This document shows positions 8,613-16,600 of a stretch of 64,000 nt of DNA, one piece after another. Each line of letters begins with the position of its first letter. Positions within the stretch are counted from its first letter, which is position 1. The translations under genes and the position numbers were made by a program. The stretch lies in the NCBI GenBank assembly GCA_963728195.1, contig CAVSIX010000007.1:1-64000 (forward strand), written 5' to 3'. Origin of the DNA: Sva-07 sp963728195 (GTDB lineage Bacteria; Actinomycetota; Acidimicrobiia; Acidimicrobiales; Ilumatobacteraceae). The notes beneath the pieces are model-generated. The model ran no database searches. It had not been told where the DNA came from and saw nothing but the letters and a program-made list of their open reading frames with translations.

Positions 8613-9419
8613 ATGGACACCACACGACTGAACGGGAAGAACGTGCTGATCACCGGGGCCGCACAAGGCATGGGCGCCGCGGTCGCCGAGCACTATGCGG
8701 CGCAGGGCGCCAAAGTCTGTCTCGGTGACGTCAACATCGATGGCGCCGCCGAGGTCACGGAACGGATCCGCGCCAACGGCGGCGAGGCGACGTGCGTGCA
8801 GCTCGACGTCACCGAACGCACCGAGGTCGCAGCTGCCGTTGCTCACACCGTCGACGCATTCGGCAGCATCAACGTGATGCTGAACAATGCCGGCATCAAC
8901 AAGCCGCTGATGTTCCTCGACATCACCGAGGAGAACTGGCACAAGATCATGGACGTCAATGCCCTCGGGGTCCTGCTCGGGATGCAGGAAGCCGCGAAGC
9001 AGATGATCGCCCAGGGGCCGATGGACGACGGACCGTACAAGATCATCAACGTCGGCTCGATCCTGTCCCGCCAGGCGTTCCTCGACGTGGTGCCGTACGC
9101 CTGCTCCAAGCACGCGGTGCTGGCCATGATCAACGGCGGCGCCAAGGCGCTCGTCGAACACAACATCACGGTCAACGGGTACGGGCCCGGCGTGGTCGCC
9201 ACCGAACTCTGGCGCCAGCTCGACAAGGATCTGGTGGAGATCGGCATGTTCGAGCAGGAGGGCCAGTCCATGGACAAACTCGCCGAAGACATGATCCTGA
9301 TGAAGCGGTACTCGTACCCGGAGGACATCGTGGGCACCGCGTCGTTCCTCGCCAGCGGTGAATCCGACTACATGACCGGTCAGCTGCTCATGATCGACGG
9401 CGGGATGGTGATGCAGTAG
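8613..9419 (+). CDS. SDR-family NAD(P)-dependent dehydrogenase
   Basis: 268-residue classical short-chain dehydrogenase/reductase. The Rossmann motif TGAAQGMG (about 14-21), NNAGI (about 91-95) and catalytic YACSK with the preceding Ser are present. The ending GQLLMIDGGMVMQ is typical of the family. The start ATG 8613 is preceded by a GGAGGGG ribosome-binding site. Overall it resembles acetoin/diol or polyol dehydrogenases (BudC/sorbitol dehydrogenase group). In context it would oxidise a hydroxyl of the imported compound or reduce an intermediate. Confidence 0.88.
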   Translation: MDTTRLNGKNVLITGAAQGMGAAVAEHYAAQGAKVCLGDVNIDGAAEVTERIRANGGEATCVQLDVTERTEVAAAVAHTVDAFGSINVMLNNAGINKPLMFLDITEENWHKIMDVNALGVLLGMQEAAKQMIAQGPMDDGPYKIINVGSILSRQAFLDVVPYACSKHAVLAMINGGAKALVEHNITVNGYGPGVVATELWRQLDKDLVEIGMFEQEGQSMDKLAEDMILMKRYSYPEDIVGTASFLASGESDYMTGQLLMIDGGMVMQ

Positions 9420-9447
9420 CCAACCCGCCGACGACGCACACAGCAGC

Positions 9448-10212
9448 ATGCAGACGTCCTTCGCCCTCGACGGGCGCACAGCACTGGTGACGGGTGCGTC
9501 CCGCGGGCTCGGGAAGGCCATCGCCGAGGGACTCGCCGGCGCTGGCGCCGACGTGATCGGTGTCTCCTCGAGCCAACCGTCGAGTGGGTCGGAAGTCCAG
9601 CGACTGGTGGAGCGCGCTGGACGCCGGTTCGTCGGGCGAGCGTGCGACTTCTCCGAACGGCACCAGACACATGCGCTGATCGACTGGCTCGACGACCAGG
9701 GCCATGCGGTCGACATCCTGATCAACAACGCCGCCATCATCCGGCGGGCGCCGGCGACCGAGCACACCGACAGCGATTGGGACGCCGTGCTCGAGGTCAA
9801 CCTGACCGCACCGTTCGTCCTGACCAGAGAACTGGGCAAACTGATGCTCGCTCGGGGTCATGGCAAGGTCGTCTTCATCGCATCGATCCTCGGATTCCAG
9901 GGTGGCGTGACGGTTCCCGGCTATGCAGCGACGAAGAGCGCCGCCATCGGGCTCACGAAGGCGCTCGCCAACGAATGGGCCGAACGCGGCGTGAACGTCA
10001 ATGCAATTGCCCCTGGGTACGTGCGCACCGACAACACCAGGGTGCTCCAAGACGACGCCGAGCGCTCGGCGGCCATCCGCGCAAGGATCCCGGCGGGCGA
10101 CTGGGGCAGCCCGGACCAGATCGTCGGCGCGGCGATCTACCTCTGCTCACCGGCGGCCGACTATGTCCACGGCAGTGTGCTCACCGTCGACGGTGGCTGG
10201 ATGGGCCGCTGA
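9448..10212 (+). CDS. kduD: SDR dehydrogenase, 2-deoxy-D-gluconate 3-dehydrogenase (KduD)-like
   Basis: 254-residue classical SDR with TGASRGLG, NNAAIIRR and catalytic YAATK. Several stretches are characteristic of KduD: ILINNAAIIRRAPATEH, FQGGVTVPGYAATKS, VNAIAPGYVRTDNT, IPAGDWGSPD and the terminal VDGGWMGR. KduD interconverts 2,5-diketo-3-deoxygluconate and 2-keto-3-deoxygluconate, or oxidises 2-deoxygluconate. That supports a sugar-acid or uronate-like substrate for the operon, although orthology was not tested. Last gene of the operon; a 21-base hairpin follows. Confidence 0.8.
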   Translation: MQTSFALDGRTALVTGASRGLGKAIAEGLAGAGADVIGVSSSQPSSGSEVQRLVERAGRRFVGRACDFSERHQTHALIDWLDDQGHAVDILINNAAIIRRAPATEHTDSDWDAVLEVNLTAPFVLTRELGKLMLARGHGKVVFIASILGFQGGVTVPGYAATKSAAIGLTKALANEWAERGVNVNAIAPGYVRTDNTRVLQDDAERSAAIRARIPAGDWGSPDQIVGAAIYLCSPAADYVHGSVLTVDGGWMGR

Positions 10213-10235
10213 TCGATTCACCGCCGAGTTGCTCC

Positions 10236-10256
10236 ATCGGAGCGCGATGCTCCGAT
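10236..10256 (+). terminator. Hairpin after the catabolic operon, possible terminator
   Basis: An 8-bp stem ATCGGAGC / GCTCCGAT with a 5-base loop GCGAT, 24 bases after the kduD-like stop codon. There is no T-run behind it, so a classical intrinsic terminator is not proven; it may act with Rho or stabilise the 3' end. Confidence 0.45.
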
Positions 10257-10369
10257 CGGACGAGCTGAGTCGTCCGGGCCGGAAGACCGAGCCGACGGAT
10301 TGTCCGCTACCACGAAGCGGGTACGAGCGCTGACATGGGAATCGACGCTTCATCGGTTCGGCGACGCTC

Positions 10370-11572
10370 GTGACACTGGACGCCGGCCTGCTGGCAGTCG
10401 GCGCACTCGGCGTGTTCGCGGTGTTCGCGTCTGCGGCGATCCGACACCTGCCGCTGAGTGAACCGCTGATCGCGATGCTGCTCGGTGTCTTCCTCGGACC
10501 GCAGGTGTTGGGCGTGGCGGACTTCGGCGACGGAATCGAGCTGCTCCACACCGTCAGCGAGGTGATCATCGCCATCGCCCTCATGGCAGTCGCACTGCGC
10601 TTTCCGTGGTCCACGTATGCCGGGTTGCGACGCCCGGTGAGCTGGCTCCTCACGGTCGGCATGCTCGCAATGGCGGCGATCGTGGCGGGACTGGCGTTCC
10701 TGCTTCTCGGCGTGGGGTTCGGCGTTGCGGTCCTGCTCGGCGGTGCGCTGGCACCGACCGATCCCGTGCTGTCCTCGAGCGTCGTTGCGGGACGTCCGGC
10801 CGAGCAGGCGCTCCCCGAGCGGATGCGGGTCCTGCTGTCGGAGGAGTCGGGGTTCAACGACGGGCTCGCGCTGCCGCTGGTCATGGCTGGGATCGTTCTG
10901 GTCGACGACCTCGGACTCGGTCGCTTCATCGTCGACGGCCTCGGATCCGTGGTCATCGCTGTCGTGCTCGGCGCCGCAATCGGGCTCGGCGCCGGCTGGG
11001 CGTTTCGACTCCTCGACGACAACCTCGACATCGAGCACTCGGCCTTTTTCGTCTTCACCATCGTGCTCGCGTTGTTCGTCTTGGGCTCGGTGAACCTCGC
11101 CGGCGGCGACGGGATCCTGGCGGTGTTCGTGGCCGGACTCGCCTACAACCGCCAGGTCGGCAAGCGCGTGTACTCCGACGAACGCGCAGTCGAGGAGGGC
11201 ATCAACCGGGTACTGGTGCTCCCGGTCTTCGTCCTGTTCGGCGCCGTGCTGCCATGGTCGGATTGGATCCATCTCGGTTGGCCCGTCGTCGGGTTCGCCC
11301 TCGGGGTGCTGTTGTTTCGACGACTCCCCGTCATCCTCCTCCTTCGTCCAGCGCTGTCGTTCGACTGGCGTGAGGCGTGGTTCTACGGCTGGTTCGGACC
11401 GATGGGCGTGGCCGCCATGTTCTTCGTCACGTTGGCGCTGGAGGAGGGCGTCGTCCACGAGGCCGCCTGGCCCACCGTCGCACTCGTGGTCGCCGCCAGC
11501 ACCGTTGCCCACGGCGTCACCGCTGCTCCCGGCCGGCACATCTACCACCAGTCCGCTGCACCTGCCGACTGA
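10370..11572 (+). CDS. Na+/H+ antiporter of the CPA1/NhaP type
   Basis: 400-residue polytopic membrane protein with about 12 hydrophobic segments. It contains the hallmark CPA1 motifs: GGALAPTDPVLSSSV (about 124-138) in the unwound helix and LLSEESGFNDGLALP (about 160-174), whose ND pair carries the transported cations. It would exchange sodium or potassium for protons and support pH or salt homeostasis. The start is a GTG at 10370; a nearby ATG at 10335 is out of frame. It is separated from the sugar operon by a hairpin and is probably its own transcription unit. Confidence 0.88.
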   Translation: MTLDAGLLAVGALGVFAVFASAAIRHLPLSEPLIAMLLGVFLGPQVLGVADFGDGIELLHTVSEVIIAIALMAVALRFPWSTYAGLRRPVSWLLTVGMLAMAAIVAGLAFLLLGVGFGVAVLLGGALAPTDPVLSSSVVAGRPAEQALPERMRVLLSEESGFNDGLALPLVMAGIVLVDDLGLGRFIVDGLGSVVIAVVLGAAIGLGAGWAFRLLDDNLDIEHSAFFVFTIVLALFVLGSVNLAGGDGILAVFVAGLAYNRQVGKRVYSDERAVEEGINRVLVLPVFVLFGAVLPWSDWIHLGWPVVGFALGVLLFRRLPVILLLRPALSFDWREAWFYGWFGPMGVAAMFFVTLALEEGVVHEAAWPTVALVVAASTVAHGVTAAPGRHIYHQSAAPAD

Positions 11573-11653
11573 TCTGCGGTGCGGCGACGCCGACACCGCG
11601 CACCACGAAGTTTCGGCGCTGCCCGCCGCTCGCCCGCTTGCCACACTGGAGCG

Positions 11654-12529
11654 GTGCAGCCTCTCGTCGCCGCCGTCTCGAACGACCTCGACAATGACGT
11701 CCGGACGACGAGCCGCCTCGGTGGTGGCGACGTCGCCGAGTCGTACCGAATGGACCTCGCCGACGGCCGGACCGTGTTCGCCAAGACCCACCGGGATCCG
11801 CCGGCGGGCTTCTTCACCACGGAGGCGAACGGGCTGCGATGGCTGCGGGAACCGGCGGTGATGCCCGTTCCCGAGGTCCTCGCCGTGTCAGACGGTGATG
11901 ATGGTTCTCCGCCGCGCCTGGTGCTCGAATGGATCGAGCAGGCGGACCTCCGGCCACCGGCGGGCGAGGCCGAGTTCGGACGGGCACTGGCTCGCCTGCA
12001 CCGCACCGGCTTGCAGTCGTTCGGCCGTGAGGATCGACGCACGACCGGGTCGCTGGCGTTGCCGAACGACCCGTGCGGGACCTGGACCGAGTTCTACGGT
12101 GAGCGCCGGCTGAGGGTGCTGCTCGGTATCGCTCGCGAGCGTGGGGCCCTGCCCACGTCGGCACTCGAGAAGCTTCAACGCACGATCGAACGGCTGGATG
12201 CAATGGGAGGACCGATCGAGCCACCCGCCCGGCTGCACGGCGACCTCTGGGCCGGCAACCGCCTGATCGACCGTGCGGGTCGATCGTGGCTGATCGACCC
12301 GGCCTGCCACGGCGGCCACCGCGAGTACGACTTGGCGATGATGCGTCTGTTCGGCGGATTCGGGCCGGACTGCTTCGAGGGATACGACGACGAGTGGCCG
12401 CTGGCCGATGGCTGGCAGGCTCGGGTTCCGCTGCACCAACTCGCTGCGCTCATCGTGCACGCTGTCAAGTTCGGTGGCGGGTACGCCGCCGCAACCGAAC
12501 GAGCCCTCGACGCCGTGTCGTCGATCTGA
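11654..12529 (+). CDS. Fructosamine kinase family protein
   Basis: 291-residue aminoglycoside-phosphotransferase-fold kinase of the fructosamine kinase (FN3K) family. The diagnostic C-terminal block is present: RLHGDLWAGNRL with the catalytic Asp, then WLIDPACHGGHREYDLAMMRLFGGF. The N-terminal GGGDVAESYR and FAKTH give the nucleotide loop and ATP lysine. Such kinases phosphorylate protein-bound or free ketosamines to trigger deglycation. The frame opens at 11579, but the conserved part starts near the GTG at 11654, taken here as the start; no good ribosome-binding site decides it. Confidence 0.85.
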   Translation: MQPLVAAVSNDLDNDVRTTSRLGGGDVAESYRMDLADGRTVFAKTHRDPPAGFFTTEANGLRWLREPAVMPVPEVLAVSDGDDGSPPRLVLEWIEQADLRPPAGEAEFGRALARLHRTGLQSFGREDRRTTGSLALPNDPCGTWTEFYGERRLRVLLGIARERGALPTSALEKLQRTIERLDAMGGPIEPPARLHGDLWAGNRLIDRAGRSWLIDPACHGGHREYDLAMMRLFGGFGPDCFEGYDDEWPLADGWQARVPLHQLAALIVHAVKFGGGYAAATERALDAVSSI

Positions 12530-12562
12530 ACGGGAGGGCATCGTCCCGACGCCGCAGAGGAC

Positions 12563-13537
12563 TCAGGGCGTGATGACGACTTTGCCGATCGCGGTGCGGT
12601 CCATCAGCGAACGGAGCGCATCGGCCGCCTGCTCGAGCGGATAGCGCCCCGACACGTGCGGTCGGAGTTCACCGGACGCAACCAGTTCGATCAGCTCGTC
12701 GCTGATCTCGGCGTTCAGTTCCGGTTGACGGGCGGTCATTGCGCCGTAGAAGACGCCGACGATCTGGCAGCCCTTGAGCAGCGCCAGGTTGAGCGGGATC
12801 GAAGGGATGCCGCCGGCGAACCCGATCACGAGGAACCGGCCTTCCCAACCGATCGCCCGCAACGCCTGCTCGGCCTTGTCGCCGCCCACCGCGTCGTAGA
12901 CGACGTCGACGCCACGACCATCCGTCAGCTCTTTGGCGCGATCCTTGAGGTTTTCGGTGGCGTAGTTGATGGTCTCGTCGGCGCCTCGCTGGCGGCACAG
13001 GTCGAGCTTCTCCTCGGTCGATGCCGCTGCGATCACCCGGGCGCCCATGAGCTTGCCGAGTTCGACCGCCGACACGCCGAGTGCGCCGCCGGCACCGAGT
13101 ACGAGCAGCGTCTCGCCTGGCTGGATGTTCGCCCGGTGCCGCAGGGCGTACAGCGTCGTGCCGTATGCGTAGTTCAGTCCCGCGGCGACAGCGAAGTCGA
13201 CCGAATCCGGGAGCCGACGCGCGGAGGCGGCGGGAATCGAAAGCAGTTCGGCGTAGCCACCGGTCGTGCCGAGCCCACCGACGACACGGTCGCCAACCGA
13301 CCAGCCAGAAACGCCGTCGCCGACCGCAGCGACCACGCCGGCAGCCTCGCCGCCGGGGATGTAGGGCGTCGTCGGATGGAACTGATACTTGTCCTCGAGC
13401 ATGAGGGTGTCGGGGAACGTCACCGCCGATGCCCTCACCTCGATCACCAGTTGGCCGTCACCGGCCGTCGGGTCGTCCATCTCCTCGACGACGAGAGCCT
13501 CGGGTGGCCCGAACGCCTTGCACACGACAGCTTTCAT
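12563..13537 (-). CDS. Zinc-free NADPH:quinone oxidoreductase family (MDR superfamily)
   Basis: 324-residue medium-chain dehydrogenase/reductase of the quinone-oxidoreductase branch. It starts MKAVVCKAFGPPEAL at 13537; the 48 upstream in-frame codons are Arg-rich noise. GROES-like domain about 1-130 with PYIPGGEAAGVV. Rossmann domain with LVLGAGGALGVSAVELGKLMGA and VDVVYDAVGG. C-terminal GRYPLEQAADALRSLMDRTAIGKVVI. The cysteine and histidine ligands of zinc-dependent alcohol dehydrogenases are absent. It probably reduces quinones or enoyl/enone substrates with NADPH. It faces the kinase gene tail to tail. Confidence 0.88.
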   Translation of the reverse strand: MKAVVCKAFGPPEALVVEEMDDPTAGDGQLVIEVRASAVTFPDTLMLEDKYQFHPTTPYIPGGEAAGVVAAVGDGVSGWSVGDRVVGGLGTTGGYAELLSIPAASARRLPDSVDFAVAAGLNYAYGTTLYALRHRANIQPGETLLVLGAGGALGVSAVELGKLMGARVIAAASTEEKLDLCRQRGADETINYATENLKDRAKELTDGRGVDVVYDAVGGDKAEQALRAIGWEGRFLVIGFAGGIPSIPLNLALLKGCQIVGVFYGAMTARQPELNAEISDELIELVASGELRPHVSGRYPLEQAADALRSLMDRTAIGKVVITP

Positions 13538-13617
13538 GGGCCGACAGTAGACGGAGTAACTGCGCATCCTGCGTAACCGCCGCAGGTTCACGCCGAGCCG
13601 TTCACGCTCGGGCGCAG

Positions 13618-16600
13618 TCATCGTCCGACGGTGGAGCACGTCGGCCGGTAGGGGACGCCTTCGCCGACGTACTGCACCCACTCCTGCTCGCTCAGGTCGC
13701 GGTCGACGATCCCGCAGGCGGTATGGACCAGATCGCCGGTGCGCAGCGACCAGTCGGTGTCGAGCTTGCGGCTGAAACTGGCGCCATCTGCGCCCAGAAA
13801 ATTCTGCGTGACCGACAGATTCAGACCAGTCCCTTCGTCGTCGAAGGTCAACGTCACGGATGGAAAGCGCACGATGCGGTAGCCGCCCAACCCCAGTACG
13901 TCCATGGTGGATTCACGGTCGCCGGGCGCAGGAGGTCGAGAATCGCGCCGGCCGTCGAGGACCGCAACGGAGGCTCCTGAACGGGCGTTCCACAGCTCGA
14001 CGCCGAGCTTGCCGTGCCAGGCGGCGACGTAGTCGTTGTCCGGACTGATGGCGACCGCGGGCCAACCATCCGGGAAGCCAGGGTCTCCGACGGTGCCGGT
14101 ACTGCTGCGGAGTCTGCGGATGAGGCCGAGATCGTCCGACCGGAGGAGGTCGATGTCGCCGGACCAGCTGACCACGGCCAGCACGCTGCCGTCGGGCGAG
14201 AACGAAAAGCTGACCATCTGGTCCCAGTCGAGTTCGGAAGAACGACCCAGGACTGCTCCGGTCTCGACGTCGATCGAACGCATGCTGGGACCGTCCTTGT
14301 CGACGATCTGCGACCCATCGGGGCTGAGCAGGGTGAGTTGTTCCATTTCCTCGGCGGACTTCGGCAGCGTCCATGCGGGGTCTCGGCCGGGTGACGTGAG
14401 ATCCCACACGACCAGCGAGCTGCCGTTGCAGCTGGCTGCGACCGTCCCGTCGTCGGCGATGCCGTGGAAGGCGAGGCCGAGCCCGCTGAAGACGAAGCAG
14501 TTCGGGGGAAGGTCGAGGCGACGGACGAACTCCTGGCTGCCCGGATCCCAGATCTCGATGGTGGAGTCGGTGAGGATGGCGGCCTGGCCCGCCGGGCTGG
14601 CCGTCCACCGTCGTCCCAGGTTCTCGCTGCAACAGGGCAGGTCGACCGTGACGGTTTCACCCGGGATGCCGAGCAGCCGCAGTGGCTCCCTCACGTCGAT
14701 TCCCGATCCGTCACCCAACGAGGCCGACGCCGAACTCCCGAGCTCGGCCGGAGGTGTGCTGGCGAATGGTCGAGCACCGACGCTGGCCCAGTCACGAACG
14801 ATCAGTGCCTCGGTGTGGTTCTGCAGGACCAGCTCGGTGCTGTCGGGACGAAGCGCAACGGGCCGGGTCAGGGCCGGAGCGAAGGTGGTCGGGAACGAGG
14901 CGAGCACTTCGCCGGTGGCCGCTTCGACGACATCGGTCGGTTGCTGCGTGTCGTATGGCGCCGGGCCGCTGAGAAATGATCCAGGGTCAGGTGTGTCGAC
15001 GCCTCTCGCGAGCACGAGGTGCTCGAGGTCGTCCGAGACGGACAGCACGGTGCGGCCGCGCCCGATGGCGCTGGAAGTGGCCGGTGTCCCTGTCGTGGCG
15101 TCGAGCGTGGCGATCGCACCGACCGTGCTGCGCGACGCCACGGAGCTGACCTGGGTGCCATCGGCCGAGAATCTCACCCACGAGAGCGCTGGGAGAGCGA
15201 TGGCTGCTCTCGCCACCTTGCCGAACAGGCCGGTCGTCGATGCTGGGTGCGCGACGGTCCGCCATCCGGGTGCCCCCGATCGGGCATCGATCATCTGCAG
15301 ATCGAGCCTGGTCTTCTCGGCGCTGGCGACGTTCGCTGCGAGTCGTGTGCCGTCGGGCGAGAAGGCCATGCTCGTGACGACACCATCGATGTCGATGGGC
15401 CCGGCAACGAGTGTGCCTGCATCGGTGTCCCAGATTTCTACGGTGCTGGCCCGATTGTCCCAGTCATCAGCGAACGATCGCGCCAGCATCCCGTCCTGGC
15501 TCACGGCCACCGTCGTGGAGTTGGCGGTTTCGGGCACGAGTGAGCCGTCGAGCGCTCGGGGTGGCTGCCATCGCCACGGCGCCTGTGCGGACAGGTCCCA
15601 CAGCCTGGTCGACAGCTCCGCCACGTCCGGAACTGCGAGCAGCGTGTCGCTCATCGCAACACTGGTCGTCGTGGAGCGCAGTGGTTCGGGCTGGACGCTG
15701 TCGGCTCGGCCGGTCGAAGCGTCCCAGATTCGGATGTCTCCGTTGTCGCTCGTGGTCGCGAAGCGTTGTCCATCGGGAGAGAACACCATCGCGCTGGCCA
15801 GGTCCGGTTGGCCGTGCAGATACCCGACGAGCAGCGGGTCCTCGCCGAGGGCTCGGAGCAGCGCATCGTGGGCTTCGACTGCTGCGTTCCCTCCGGCGCG
15901 GGTCTGGTCGGCGAATCGCTGTGCTTCGACGGCGAGCAGCAGCGCGAGATCGCTCTGATTGGTCGACAGCAGGGACGTGCTCTGCGCCGCCAGCCCACGG
16001 GCCAACGCCTCGTTCCCGGCGTCCTCTGCTGCGGAACGTTGGGCGCGTGCCTCATCACTCGACGCTTCCGCGGCCTCGCCGCGGGCTGTGGCCAGCTCGT
16101 TGGCCTGTTCCGCTTCGGACTGGGCGGCTCGGGCCGCGGTTGCTTCGGCGTCGGCCCGATTGCGTTGACGGAACGCGATGAACCCGGCAGCCAGAGCGAC
16201 GACCAACACGACGGCGACGGCGACGAGCAGACGTTGCAGGCGCCGGTTCTGGCGTGCTTGCTGGGCGGCTCGCTGGGCGGTTTCCAGGCGTCCGCGCTCG
16301 TCGAGGTGCTGGCTGGCGTCGAGGAACTCGCGTTCGGACGGTGTGAGGGGGCTGAGGCGCGTGGCGTCTTCGGCGGCGACGAGGCGGCTGCCGCGGAAGA
16401 GCATCGCTTCGTCGCGGCCGTGGCGGCGCCAGTCGTGTGCGGATGCGTGGAGCGCGCGCCGGAGGCGGATGACGTCGCGGTCTTCGTCGATCCACTCGGC
16501 GAGTCGGGGCCACTCGCGCAGGAGCGCTTCGTGGGCGACTTCGACAGTCGGTTCGCGGGTGACGGGGTGCACATCGGTCACCAGGAGTCGATGGGCGAGG

